Positions 23,337-30,925 are shown, numbered from the stretch's first letter. The stretch: 34,976 bases of DNA from Longicatena caecimuris (GCF_004341945.1 NZ_SMBP01000027.1:1-34976), one strand, 5' to 3'. Numbers and translations are program-made. Notes: generated by a model from the letters alone, not told the origin.

Positions 23337-23474
23337 TTATTCTCCCGAAGGACCGTTTTTAGGTTCCCTTTCATCAGGATAATACTTTAGATTGGCATTG
23401 GTCCACTGATTATTACCGGCATCCTTTTTGGCCGGTTTTTTATTTGTGGCTGGTTTTGCTTTCTGCTTTTTCAT
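23337..23474 (-). CDS. Small basic protein (45 aa) of unknown function
   Basis: The frame starts at ATG 23474 behind GAGGTGAG and ends with TAA at 23337. The first 21 residues are rich in Lys, Ala and Pro (MKKQKAKPATNKKPAKKDAG), followed by a short polar part with WTNANLKYYPDEREPKNGPSGE. It has no hydrophobic segment and is probably unstructured. It starts 17 nt after the MFS stop codon and is followed by a terminator, so it is the second gene of that operon. Such tiny basic ORFs are easily missed. No family is recognised. Confidence 0.65.
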   Translation of the reverse strand: MKKQKAKPATNKKPAKKDAGNNQWTNANLKYYPDEREPKNGPSGE

Positions 23475-23490
23475 ATTCTCACCTCAGTCG

Positions 23491-24693
23491 CTAGTAGCGT
23501 GGATGCTTATCGCTGATTCTATGTATATAGCTAACAAAAAAAATGACACAAAGCATAACCGTCAGAGCACAGACACAAAATATCCATTTCAATGCGATAT
23601 AATCTGCCAAAGGTCCAAACACTACAGTGCCTAAAGGCAACGCACAGGCATTTATGATCTGTACAGCACCAAATACCCTACCTTGTAAGAAAGATTCTAC
23701 ATGCTCTTGCAGATACGTTTGATAAGACGTTTGAAAACAAGGCATACATATGCCTATCAGAAAATTAGCACCTAAATACACTGCAAAATTAACGGCCATT
23801 CCTAATACCAACATGAATGCACCATAAACAAAAGTTGAGTATAGCAGCATTGTAATATGCCTTTGGCGATGTCCCCAGATGCTCATCAAGACACCGCCAA
23901 CAACAGCACCTAAGGCAAACATCATTTCGCTGATAGAAAGAGCATATACGGTTCCATGAAAATTACGTGCAACCAATAACGGTGTCATAAAAGCAGCAGG
24001 TGATATAAATACCATAACAAAGAAGATAAAGAGCAGCAGCTTAGACAGCATGTCATGATGTCTTATATACTGCCATCCTTCTTTCATCATCTGCATCGTC
24101 TTTTTCTTGTTTGCGTTTAGCTTTTGTGAATCCACCCTTACCAACAGCATAATGCCATTGCCAATGAGGGCAGTTATCACATCAAGGAAAAAAGCTATTT
24201 CTAAAGGCATAAGTGTTAACAGCAGCCCACTGATGATAGGAGATAAAAACATCATCAGCGAATTAATAACACTATATATACTATTTATCTGCAGTAAATG
24301 CTCCTGTGGCACTAGCTGTGGCAATAAAGCATTTACAGCCGGCATTTGGATACCACTTCCTGCAGAGCGGATAAGTAAAACAACATACAGCATCCACATT
24401 TCCTGATAGCCTGTTAAAAATGCCATAGCGACGATCCATGTGGAAAACGCAATTATACCATCGCTCCACATAATCAAATTACGCCGCGAAAAACGATCTG
24501 CTAACACCCCTGCAAACATGGATATCAACATTTGCGGAACATAACCACAAATCGTAGCAACACTCATCATAACACCGGATTTGCTTTGCAGAGTAATTTG
24601 CCAGATGATTGCAAATTGAACGATACTGGATCCAAATAATGAAATTGTTTGGGCACTTAAAAATTTAATACTATTCTGTTTCCATAATTGCAT
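23491..24693 (-). CDS. MFS efflux transporter, DHA3 (macrolide-efflux-like) family
   Basis: A 400-aa exporter. ATG 24693 is used because AAGGGAG stands 7 nt before it; ATG 24699 is too close. About 12 membrane helices are visible. The N-terminal half has the DHA3 features ISLFGSSIVQFAIIWQIT, GYVPQMLISMFAGVLADRFSRR (the A-motif loop) and LIRSAGSGIQMPAVNALLPQLVP, as in MefA-type proteins. These expel drugs or siderophores; the substrate cannot be read from sequence. The leader has a strong hairpin with a T-tract (24732-24770). Confidence 0.92.
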   Translation of the reverse strand: MQLWKQNSIKFLSAQTISLFGSSIVQFAIIWQITLQSKSGVMMSVATICGYVPQMLISMFAGVLADRFSRRNLIMWSDGIIAFSTWIVAMAFLTGYQEMWMLYVVLLIRSAGSGIQMPAVNALLPQLVPQEHLLQINSIYSVINSLMMFLSPIISGLLLTLMPLEIAFFLDVITALIGNGIMLLVRVDSQKLNANKKKTMQMMKEGWQYIRHHDMLSKLLLFIFFVMVFISPAAFMTPLLVARNFHGTVYALSISEMMFALGAVVGGVLMSIWGHRQRHITMLLYSTFVYGAFMLVLGMAVNFAVYLGANFLIGICMPCFQTSYQTYLQEHVESFLQGRVFGAVQIINACALPLGTVVFGPLADYIALKWIFCVCALTVMLCVIFFVSYIHRISDKHPRY

Positions 24694-24731
24694 AATCATA
24701 CTCCCTTTTTATAAGATACAAAACATAAAGA

Positions 24732-24770
24732 AAAGACTTCGCCTTGTTAAAAAAATTCGCGTAAGTCTTT
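24732..24770 (-). terminator. Hairpin with U-tract upstream of the MFS gene (terminator or attenuator)
   Basis: AAAGACTT and AAGTCTTT, extended inside by CGC/GCG with one bulge, followed on the minus strand by TTTTCTTT. It lies only about 40 nt before the MFS start. It may end the dinB transcript or act as an attenuator in the MFS leader. Confidence 0.55.
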
Positions 24771-24857
24771 ATCATGTGAAACAGCATATTATTTTTATAT
24801 GACGAAAAAAACAAAGAACTTTGTTTATTGACCGATACTATCTATTTTTAAGACAAC

Positions 24858-24890
24858 GGCTTCGCACAACACTGTTTTCACTGCGAAGCC
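24858..24890 (-). terminator. Hairpin downstream of the dinB-small ORF operon
   Basis: A perfect 9-bp stem GGCTTCGCA/TGCGAAGCC around 15 nt. The minus-strand sequence after it (GTTGTCTTA) has few T, so termination there would be weak. Confidence 0.4.
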
Positions 24891-24981
24891 CTCTGCTCTT
24901 CGATGCTTTTTGAATACCCGATACAGCATTCTGCTCACCGCCTTTCTTTTTTATTATAAAGATAATTTTTATCCTCGTCAA

Positions 24982-25227
24982 TCAAGGTTTTGCACTTTCA
25001 ATAAACCAGCGAGTTCTCTCTAGAAATAAATTACGTTCAACCCCTGCTATACGACAGCGATATAAGATGCCACATCCTCCTACCTGTGATGCTGACTTGC
25101 GGATTTCCAATACCCGATCAATTGGATATTCCATGCCATTGTCCCATATCATGACCTTGGGTATCAGATTGCCATAGCGATCATGTAAAGTCAATACATC
25201 CACATAGCGCTTATACAGTTTCATCAT
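24982..25227 (-). CDS. Small protein encoded directly after DNA polymerase IV
   Basis: An 81-aa soluble protein beginning 2 nt past the dinB stop codon. The sequence YKRYVDVLTLHDRYGNLIPK is followed by VMIWDNGMEYPIDRVLEIRK, then GGCGILYRCRIAGVERNLFL and RTRWFIESAKP. This strand-rich layout with an Arg-Cys-Arg core and a C-terminal RWF is familiar to me from small ORFs next to Y-family polymerases in Bacillota, but I cannot name the family. The tight linkage suggests a polymerase accessory role, comparable in position to YolD next to UvrX. No strong ribosome binding site precedes it, so translation may be coupled. Confidence 0.75.
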   Translation of the reverse strand: MMKLYKRYVDVLTLHDRYGNLIPKVMIWDNGMEYPIDRVLEIRKSASQVGGCGILYRCRIAGVERNLFLERTRWFIESAKP

Positions 25228-25229
25228 AC

Positions 25230-26474
25230 TTAAAAGAAGGATACCGGATGAATCACATGTTCTTCCTTAGGATTAAATTCTGAGAGATCCGGTGTCAGCA
25301 ATGTTACACAGCGTCGCACTTTCGCAAAACCAAAACGATTGCGTATCTGATCAATACTGATTTCTAATTGCTTCTGGCGCTGTCGCTCTTCTTCACTGGT
25401 AAATAAATTTAATTGTGTAAGTGCTTGATCATCCTCAATGCCACTTACACTTACTCCTATCGTTCGCAACGGTTGTTCAAAAGTATAATTTTCTTTTAAT
25501 AACTGCAATACGACCAGCATGATTTCCTGCGCAATATTGGTAGCTTGCATGATCTTACGCTGTCTTGAAAACCAGGATAATTCTTTATTGCGCAAAGAAA
25601 TGCTGATTACATTTCCCCTCAATCCACTGTCACGCATTCTTGAAGCTACGGATTCAACTAAAACATAATAAATAATCTTCGCTTCCTCAAAGGTATTGAT
25701 ATCTCTTGGAGCCGTAATGGCATTCCCTACGGATTTTACCGGCTCTTTCGCTCCACTCAATGCCACTTCGGAAATATCTTCGCCATTCGCAAACCACCAG
25801 ATAAGCTCTCCCATCTTGCCAAAATGATCTTTCATCCATCCCTTTGATAAATTAGCCAAATCACCAATCGTATCAATACCATAATAACGCAGTTTCTTTT
25901 TGGTAGCTCTGCCCACATAAAATAAATCTTCTACCGGCAATGGCCAAACCAGTGTCTGATAATTATCCTTGCGAATTTCCACAAGCCCCATTGGCTTTTG
26001 CATATCGGAACCAAGTTTCGCAAAAATCTTATTATAACTGACTCCGATGGAAACGCTTAATCCTATTTCCTGCCATACTCGCTTCTGAATCTCTTGCGCA
26101 ATCGCTTTTCCGCTGCCAAATAAAGAAATCGATTGTGTCAAATCAATCCATGCTTCATCTAAACCAAAAGATTCCACTTTATCCGTGTATGCCCGATAAA
26201 TGTCCTTTACCTGCTCCGTATAATACATATAAGCTTCATAATCCGGATGTATGATTTTCAACTGCGGACATTTTGCATAAGCCTCACGTAAAGATTCACC
26301 TGTTTTAATATGATAAGCTTTTGCCATATCATTCTTTGCTAAAATTATGCCATGGCGAGCCTCTTCATGACCACCGACCGCCATCGGTATCTTTCGCAGC
26401 TCCGGATGTCGCATTTCCTCAATTTGCGCATAACAATGGTTGATATCGCTGTGTAAAATCACACGTTCCTGCAT
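25230..26474 (-). CDS. dinB: DNA polymerase IV (Y-family, DinB)
   Basis: A 414-aa translesion polymerase. ATG 26474 follows AAAGGCGGG; the frame upstream to 26516 is promoter DNA. Catalytic carboxylates: Asp10 in LHSDINHCYA, and Asp106/Glu107 in SFGLDEAWIDL. The HhH region (YYGIDTIGDLANLSKGWMKDHFG) and little-finger domain follow, and a clamp-binding motif QLNLF is near residue 360. The family copies damaged templates with low fidelity. The gene is divergent from a LexA/HdiR-like repressor, and both its -10 elements lie next to TGTTCCA half-sites, suggesting DNA-damage control. Confidence 0.96.
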   Translation of the reverse strand: MQERVILHSDINHCYAQIEEMRHPELRKIPMAVGGHEEARHGIILAKNDMAKAYHIKTGESLREAYAKCPQLKIIHPDYEAYMYYTEQVKDIYRAYTDKVESFGLDEAWIDLTQSISLFGSGKAIAQEIQKRVWQEIGLSVSIGVSYNKIFAKLGSDMQKPMGLVEIRKDNYQTLVWPLPVEDLFYVGRATKKKLRYYGIDTIGDLANLSKGWMKDHFGKMGELIWWFANGEDISEVALSGAKEPVKSVGNAITAPRDINTFEEAKIIYYVLVESVASRMRDSGLRGNVISISLRNKELSWFSRQRKIMQATNIAQEIMLVVLQLLKENYTFEQPLRTIGVSVSGIEDDQALTQLNLFTSEEERQRQKQLEISIDQIRNRFGFAKVRRCVTLLTPDLSEFNPKEEHVIHPVSFF

Positions 26475-26495
26475 ATTATCCCGCCTTTCGCATTT

Positions 26496-26523
26496 ATTAT
26501 ACCTCTTTTGTTCCACTTTTCAA
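26496..26523 (-). promoter_or_regulatory. dinB promoter P1 with half-site
   Basis: On the minus strand TTGAAA (26523-26518), a 16-nt spacer and TATAAT (26501-26496). The spacer contains the half-site TGGAACA (26515-26509). Confidence 0.6.
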
Positions 26524-26577
26524 TAAAATTTGGAACATTGGATAACTTTTCCTCTCATTATTATATCAAGTGTTCCA
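26509..26577. promoter_or_regulatory. Three TGTTCCA-type operator half-sites
   Basis: TGTTCCA at 26509-26515, its reverse complement TGGAACA at 26531-26537 and TGTTCCA at 26571-26577. The first two form a dyad with a 15-nt gap; the third lies in the spacer of the distal dinB promoter, facing the repressor promoter. Confidence 0.6.
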
Positions 26578-26588
26578 AAAACTTGTCA
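26560..26588 (-). promoter_or_regulatory. dinB promoter P2
   Basis: On the minus strand TGACAA (26588-26583), a 17-nt spacer and TATAAT (26565-26560). Its -35 shares the six base pairs of the repressor gene's -35. Confidence 0.6.
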
Positions 26589-26611
26589 CAAATGAAAAGT
26601 TATGGTAAACT
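26583..26611 (+). promoter_or_regulatory. Promoter of the LexA/HdiR-like repressor gene
   Basis: TTGTCA (26583-26588), a 17-nt spacer and TAAACT (26606-26611), 22 nt before the start codon. Confidence 0.65.
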
Positions 26612-26633
26612 AAAGTAAAGTGAGGTGCACGCT

Positions 26634-27218
26634 ATGACATTAAGTGAACTGATTCGTTATTATCGTGCTAGTGAGCATCTGAGTCTGGAAGCTATAGGAG
26701 ATTATGTCGGTGTAGCAAAATCCACTGTTAAACGATGGGAATCCGGGGAATCAAAAAACATACCTCAGGCGAAACTGGAAAAACTCTCGGAATTATTTGG
26801 CATTAATGTAGAGGCATGCCTAAACAACCAGATAAAACCTATTTTGGGATATGTGAAAGCCGGTTATGATTTATTTGCACAAGAAAATCTACTTGGTTAT
26901 GAAGAGGTGACACGCAAAGAAGCCAGACAAGGTGATTATTATTTAAAAGTACAAGGGGATTCCATGAACGGATCGCGCATTTATGATGGAGATTTGGTTT
27001 ATGTGAAAAGCTGTAGCGATGTCAATAGTGGAGAGATTGCTGTTGTTTTAGTCGATCGACAAGAAGTTACGATTAAAAAGATTATTAAAAAAGAAGACTC
27101 TTTACTATTAGTCGCCAGCAATCCTACTTATGAACCTCGTTTATTTCATGGAGAAGATCTTCGCAATGGACGTATTCAAATCTTAGGCAAAGTGCTCCAC
27201 TCAAAAATACAATTCTAA
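26634..27218 (+). CDS. LexA/HdiR-like self-cleaving repressor (XRE HTH plus S24 peptidase)
   Basis: A 194-aa protein. ATG 26634 follows GAGGTG by 6 nt. Residues 4-58 are an XRE helix-turn-helix (LSLEAIGDYVGVAKSTVKRW). Residues about 70-190 are an S24/LexA peptidase: cleavage site Ala76-Gly77 in YVKAGYD, Ser110 in QGDSMNGSRIYDGD, and a Lys148 or Lys149 in EVTIKKI, so the catalytic dyad is intact. This is the HdiR layout (known in Lactococcus to control umuC), rather than the winged-helix LexA layout. It probably represses itself and the divergent dinB until RecA-stimulated cleavage. That circuit is inference from domains and the shared promoter region. Confidence 0.92.
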   Translation: MTLSELIRYYRASEHLSLEAIGDYVGVAKSTVKRWESGESKNIPQAKLEKLSELFGINVEACLNNQIKPILGYVKAGYDLFAQENLLGYEEVTRKEARQGDYYLKVQGDSMNGSRIYDGDLVYVKSCSDVNSGEIAVVLVDRQEVTIKKIIKKEDSLLLVASNPTYEPRLFHGEDLRNGRIQILGKVLHSKIQF

Positions 27219-27294
27219 ATTTCCTATACATATAGTATAACTACCGTATAAAGCAGTTACCTCTTGTCAATAATCTAAACAGGAGGTTTTTATT

Positions 27295-27513
27295 ATGTAT
27301 GCAATTCGCAGTAAACGCACCCATCGTTTTTTTGCAGGCGTAGATACACATACCGGCATTCACAGCTCTCACCATCTGCGCATGGATGAAATTCCCCTTT
27401 TATTTCTAAATGAAGAGCTTGCCCGCATTGAATTATTAATGCATCACATGAGCCCTTCCGCTTATGATATCGTAAAAATAAAGCTGGAAATTGAAGAGCC
27501 GATTTCCTCATAG
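27295..27513 (+). CDS. Small soluble protein of unknown function
   Basis: A 72-aa protein behind a strong AGGAGG (27281-27286), ending 2 nt before a terminator stem. The start YAIRSKRTHRFFAGVDTHTGIH is basic and rich in Arg, Thr and His; the rest (PLLFLNEELARIELLMHHMSP ... YDIVKIKLEIEE) is helix then strand. It has seven His in total. No family or signal peptide is recognised. It lies 76 nt after the S24 repressor gene on the same strand and may share its transcript, but a separate promoter cannot be excluded. Confidence 0.7.
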   Translation: MYAIRSKRTHRFFAGVDTHTGIHSSHHLRMDEIPLLFLNEELARIELLMHHMSPSAYDIVKIKLEIEEPISS

Positions 27514-27515
27514 AA

Positions 27516-27540
27516 GAAATTCCCACCGGAATTTCTTTTT
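27516..27540 (+). terminator. Terminator before the Bce module
   Basis: A perfect 8-bp stem GAAATTCC/GGAATTTC with a 4-nt loop, followed by five T. The T-tract overlaps the next promoter's -35. Confidence 0.85.
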
Positions 27541-27565
27541 CATTTTTAACAAAATAAGCTATAAT
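27538..27565 (+). promoter_or_regulatory. Promoter of the bceRS-like operon
   Basis: TTTCAT (27538-27543), a 16-nt spacer and TATAAT (27560-27565), 20 nt before the start codon. Confidence 0.55.
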
Positions 27566-27585
27566 AAAACCAAGGTGGTGATGAT

Positions 27586-28260
27586 ATGTATCGCATTATG
27601 GTAATTGAAGATAACGATAAAATACGTAATGAGCTTTGTGATTTTTTAAGTAAAAACGGATATGAGGCCTTTGGTCCTGCCGAATTTGATCATTTACTGG
27701 AAGATATTCATCAGCAGAAGCCAGATTTACTACTGCTAGATCTAAACCTTCCTGTCGTAGACGGCCATTTTATATGCCGCGAAGTACGTAAGAACAGTGA
27801 ACTCCCTATCATGATCGTCACAAGTCGTGATTCTGATATGGATGAATTAATCAGCATGAATCTTGGTGCCGATGATTTTGTGACAAAACCATATAACCTG
27901 CAAATTCTATTAGCAAGAATTTCCCGTATCTTACAGCGTTCCTATGAGCACGCTTCCAGCAACCAATTGATGATTCATGATATCGTCTTAGATATATCCA
28001 AAAGCACCCTCAATTGGAAAGGCAACAGTGTTGATTTAACAAAAAATGAATTACGCATCATGCATTGTCTGTTTCAAAATAAAAATAAGATTGTTTCCCG
28101 CAATGAGTTGATGCAGCATATGTGGGATTGTGATCTGTTTGTTGATGATAACACCTTAACGGTCAATATTAACCGCCTGCGTAAGAAATTGGAATATCTG
28201 CGATTGGATGATTTGATTCAGACAAAACGTGGTATGGGATACATTATTTATGAAGATTAA
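27586..28260 (+). CDS. bceR: Response regulator, OmpR family, BceR type
   Basis: A 224-aa regulator. The receiver (1-118) has the acidic pair Glu8-Asp9, phospho-acceptor Asp52 in LLLLDLNLPVVDG, Thr80 in MIVTSRDSD, and Lys in DDFVTKPY. The C-terminal winged helix (about 128-222) has LTKNELRIMHCLFQNKNKIV, MQHMWD and NRLRKKLEYL ending in the GMGYI wing. It is followed by the kinase with an 11-nt overlap and by a BceAB transporter, so it is expected to activate that transporter when peptide antibiotics such as bacitracin or lantibiotics are sensed. The site at 29874-29889 is its likely target. Confidence 0.92.
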   Translation: MYRIMVIEDNDKIRNELCDFLSKNGYEAFGPAEFDHLLEDIHQQKPDLLLLDLNLPVVDGHFICREVRKNSELPIMIVTSRDSDMDELISMNLGADDFVTKPYNLQILLARISRILQRSYEHASSNQLMIHDIVLDISKSTLNWKGNSVDLTKNELRIMHCLFQNKNKIVSRNELMQHMWDCDLFVDDNTLTVNINRLRKKLEYLRLDDLIQTKRGMGYIIYED

Positions 28261-29263
28261 AGATTATTTATTTGAGAAACTATATTTCATCTTGTTAGGC
28301 TTATTGACCTATGCCATTATCGTGCTATTTCTTTATGGCATAGGAAATAATACGCAGGCCATCATGGTTGTATCTCTATTATATTGGGGCATGCTGCTGG
28401 CAATCCTCATCATTGAATATGTACGCCGTGCATCTTTTTATCAACGTTTGTTAGATACCGCACAATCCTTAGATGAAAAATATTTGCTTACTGAAATGAT
28501 GGAAGAGCCCTTATTCTTAGATGGTAAAATTCTTATGGAAGTATTGCATGAGGTAGATAAATCGATGGCTGATCATGTCAACCTTTATCGTAGTGCACAA
28601 GCCGATTATAAAGATTATATTGAGATGTGGGTTCATGAAATTAAAACCCCACTTGCCGCAGCAAAATTGGTGATTTCTAATAATCCATCCGCCATTACCG
28701 ATAGTTTACATGAAGAAATAGAAAAAGTAGAAAGCTTTGTAGAACAAGCACTTTTCTATGCCCGCAGCACATCAGTAGAAAAGGATTATCTGATTAAAGA
28801 ATTATCGCTACAAGAATGTATATCCAAGATTTTACGCAAGCATTCTAAAATATTTATCTTACAGAAAATCAGCGTAGAATTATCAAATCTTGACCAAATC
28901 GTATATAGTGATAATAAATGGCTGGAATTTATTCTCGAACAAATCATTTTAAATGCTATCAAATACATGGATAAAGAAGAAAAAACATTGCACATTTATG
29001 CAGAGCGGAAAGAAAATACGATCCACCTGCATATTCAGGATAATGGCATCGGTATTTGTCCAAGTGATATTTCACGCATCTTTGAACGGGGATTTACTGG
29101 TAAAAATGGCCGAATAAATGAGAAAGCAACCGGTATGGGGCTATATTTATGTAAGAGTTTATGCGATAAACTATATTTGGGTATACATGCCGCTTCTTCA
29201 GAAGGTGAAGGCACTACTATAACATTGGATTTTCCCATTAGTACATTGATGCTGTTAAAGTAA
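28250..29263 (+). CDS. bceS: Intramembrane-sensing histidine kinase, BceS type
   Basis: A 337-aa kinase. ATG 28250 overlaps the response regulator's stop codon. It has two membrane helices (about 11-30 and 38-56) joined by a very short extracellular loop, so it has no sensor domain of its own; BceS-type kinases are controlled by the ABC transporter. The H-box is MWVHEIKTPLAAAKL (His129). The N-box (QIILNAIKYMD), G1 (DNGIGI) and G2 (KATGMGLYL) are intact. It is paired with the BceR-type regulator and the downstream transporter. Confidence 0.93.
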   Translation: MKIKDYLFEKLYFILLGLLTYAIIVLFLYGIGNNTQAIMVVSLLYWGMLLAILIIEYVRRASFYQRLLDTAQSLDEKYLLTEMMEEPLFLDGKILMEVLHEVDKSMADHVNLYRSAQADYKDYIEMWVHEIKTPLAAAKLVISNNPSAITDSLHEEIEKVESFVEQALFYARSTSVEKDYLIKELSLQECISKILRKHSKIFILQKISVELSNLDQIVYSDNKWLEFILEQIILNAIKYMDKEEKTLHIYAERKENTIHLHIQDNGIGICPSDISRIFERGFTGKNGRINEKATGMGLYLCKSLCDKLYLGIHAASSEGEGTTITLDFPISTLMLLK

Positions 29264-29288
29264 TTAATTTTTTATAAATTTTATCTAG

Positions 29289-29312
29289 AAGCCTTTAATA
29301 TAAGGCTTTTTA
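29289..29312 (+). terminator. Terminator of the bceRS operon
   Basis: AAGCCTT/AAGGCTT around a 6-nt loop with a TTTTTA tail, 26 nt past the kinase stop codon. Confidence 0.8.
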
Positions 29313-29387
29313 TTGTATAATATGTCGGAATATCTATGGTAAAATATACAAATTTCTGCTAGTATGAACATACAGGGAGGGAGAACT

Positions 29388-29612
29388 ATGAACACAAGTG
29401 AAAAAAACAGTTATCTGATTATCTATGTTCTGCTTGACTTTGTCCGCTATGTAAAAGAATTGGAAAAAGCTGCTACGACAGAAGAAGAGCAAAAACGTAT
29501 TCATGAACAGTGCGACCTTTTACAAAATTATTGTGGATTGTATCTGAAGCAGACACTTGGTGAACGTGAAGTTTCTATTTTTCTAAAAGAAATTCAAGAT
29601 CTGCTAGCCTAG
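29388..29612 (+). CDS. Small helical protein between bceRS and bceAB
   Basis: A 74-aa protein. ATG 29388 stands 4 nt after GGGAGGGAG; the frame upstream to 29364 overlaps that site. The sequence is strongly helical and charged (YLIIYVLLDFVRYVKELEKAA, TEEEQKRIHEQCDLLQNYCG, EVSIFLKEIQDLL), without a signal peptide, with two Cys in the middle. No family is recognised. It has its own terminator and a TATAAT-like element near 29316, so it is probably a separate transcript. A link to peptide resistance is by position only. Confidence 0.7.
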   Translation: MNTSEKNSYLIIYVLLDFVRYVKELEKAATTEEEQKRIHEQCDLLQNYCGLYLKQTLGEREVSIFLKEIQDLLA

Positions 29613-29632
29613 CTGTGGTAAGCAGATAAAAA

Positions 29633-29676
29633 GCTACAGAACGCTTTGTTTTAAACGGGGCATCTGTAGCATTTTT
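29633..29676 (+). terminator. Terminator after the 74-aa ORF
   Basis: A perfect 8-bp stem GCTACAGA/TCTGTAGC with a 22-nt loop, followed by ATTTTTC. Confidence 0.75.
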
Positions 29677-29963
29677 CTTGAAGGATAACGGTTTGCTTTT
29701 ATACTATGCATTTCTTTATGATATGATAACTGCGTTTTTTTATATACGTTTCTTATATGTGAGGATACATACGTTTTCGTATCTGCCTCTTTCTTTTATA
29801 AGATAATGCATTTACATATCTGTCCACAACAAAGCTCATAAGAGATGTGTGTGGAAGATGATAAAAATGCTAACTTACAGAAATGTAAGTATATTGTAAT
29901 ACACATCCATGGCGTAGCAGACACAGATAACGTAAAATATGAGTGTACCATGGAGGTGATGAT
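29677..29963 (+). promoter_or_regulatory. Regulatory region upstream of the bceAB operon
   Basis: About 290 bp without a supported gene. It contains a TCCACA/TGTGGA dyad (29823-29855) and, nearest the operon, the TTACA-N4-TGTAA palindrome. A 27-codon frame starting near 29724 has no ribosome binding site. Confidence 0.6.
29874..29889 (+). promoter_or_regulatory. Candidate BceR binding site and promoter of the bceAB operon
   Basis: CTTACA-GAAA-TGTAAG is a perfect 6-bp dyad with a 4-nt gap. Its left arm provides a CTTACA that lies 17 nt before TAATAC (29897-29902), a plausible -10. The TNACA-N4-TGTAA form is, as I recall, the reported box of BceR-like regulators in lactic acid bacteria. Confidence 0.6.
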
Positions 29964-30146
29964 ATGAAAACATTATGGAATCATCGAATCGAAGGCTGTA
30001 TTTTATGTATGGCGATACTCTTATTTCTACAGACTCTGCTGCCACCATTTTTACATACCGGCATTTACTGGTGTCTGTTCTTCTTATTTCTTATGACCAT
30101 ACTATTATATCGACTTAATGCCATCCATGAGCATTTGCATAAATAA
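29964..30146 (+). CDS. Small two-helix membrane protein, first gene of the bceAB operon
   Basis: A 60-aa protein. ATG 29964 follows GGAGGTG by 7 nt. Two hydrophobic helices (about 10-30 and 32-51) leave short charged ends (KTLWNHRIEG and RLNAIHEHLHK). No family is recognised. It ends 11 nt before the ATPase start, behind the same promoter and candidate BceR site, so it should be made together with the transporter. It may assist or modulate the BceAB-kinase complex, which is a guess from the operon. Confidence 0.75.
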   Translation: MKTLWNHRIEGCILCMAILLFLQTLLPPFLHTGIYWCLFFLFLMTILLYRLNAIHEHLHK

Positions 30147-30157
30147 AGGAGGAGCTT

Positions 30158-30925
30158 ATGAAACCTGTATTAGTTGTAGATAAAATTCAAAAATATTATG
30201 GAAATCGCGGTAACATAACAAAAGCAGTTGATAATATCAGCTTTTCTGTTGAACATGGGGAATTTGTTGGTGTGATGGGACCCAGTGGTTCTGGAAAGAC
30301 GACACTGTTAAACTGTATCTCTACCATCGACACGGTAACCAGTGGTCACATTTTTATCAATGATTCTGATATTACAACATTGAAAAAAGGTGACTTAAGC
30401 AAATTTCGTCGTGAAGAATTGGGCTTTATTTTCCAAGACTTTAATCTGTTAGATACTTTAAATGCTTATGAAAATATTGCTTTAGCATTGACCATCCAAA
30501 AAGTGAAACCAGATACGATTGATAAACGTATCAAAGAAGTAGCTCATAAATTAAATATTCTTGATGTTTTACAAAAATATCCTTACCAGATGTCCGGCGG
30601 TCAAAAACAACGTGTCGCAAGTGCCCGAGCATTAATCACCAATCCAAGCTTGATATTGGCAGATGAACCAACAGGTGCTTTAGATTCCAAATCCAGTCGT
30701 ATGCTATTAGATACTATGGAACATTTAAATCAAGAATTTAACGCAACCATCATGATGGTAACCCACGATGCGTTCACCGCATCCTATGCACATCGTATTT
30801 TATTTATCAAGGATGGTAAGATTTTCAACGAACTTCATCGTGGTAATGACACGCGCAAAGCATTTTTCTCCCGTATTATGGAAGTTGTCACACTATTGGG
30901 AGGTGACATTAGTAATGTACTTTAG
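30158..30925 (+). CDS. bceA: ABC transporter ATPase, BceA type
   Basis: A 255-aa ATPase of the MacB/BceA group. Walker A GPSGSGKTT (about 41-49), Q-loop FIFQDFNLLDTL, signature MSGGQKQRVASARALI, Walker B LILADEPTGALDSKSS and H-loop MMVTHDAFTAS. A strong AAAGGAGG lies before its ATG. Its end overlaps the permease start by 11 nt. With BceB it senses and removes peptide antibiotics from their lipid targets and tells BceS how much transport is needed (family knowledge). Confidence 0.96.
   Translation: MKPVLVVDKIQKYYGNRGNITKAVDNISFSVEHGEFVGVMGPSGSGKTTLLNCISTIDTVTSGHIFINDSDITTLKKGDLSKFRREELGFIFQDFNLLDTLNAYENIALALTIQKVKPDTIDKRIKEVAHKLNILDVLQKYPYQMSGGQKQRVASARALITNPSLILADEPTGALDSKSSRMLLDTMEHLNQEFNATIMMVTHDAFTASYAHRILFIKDGKIFNELHRGNDTRKAFFSRIMEVVTLLGGDISNVL

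Noticed and set aside
29720-29805. 27-codon frame upstream of bceAB
   Set aside because: It lacks a ribosome binding site and shows no coding character.
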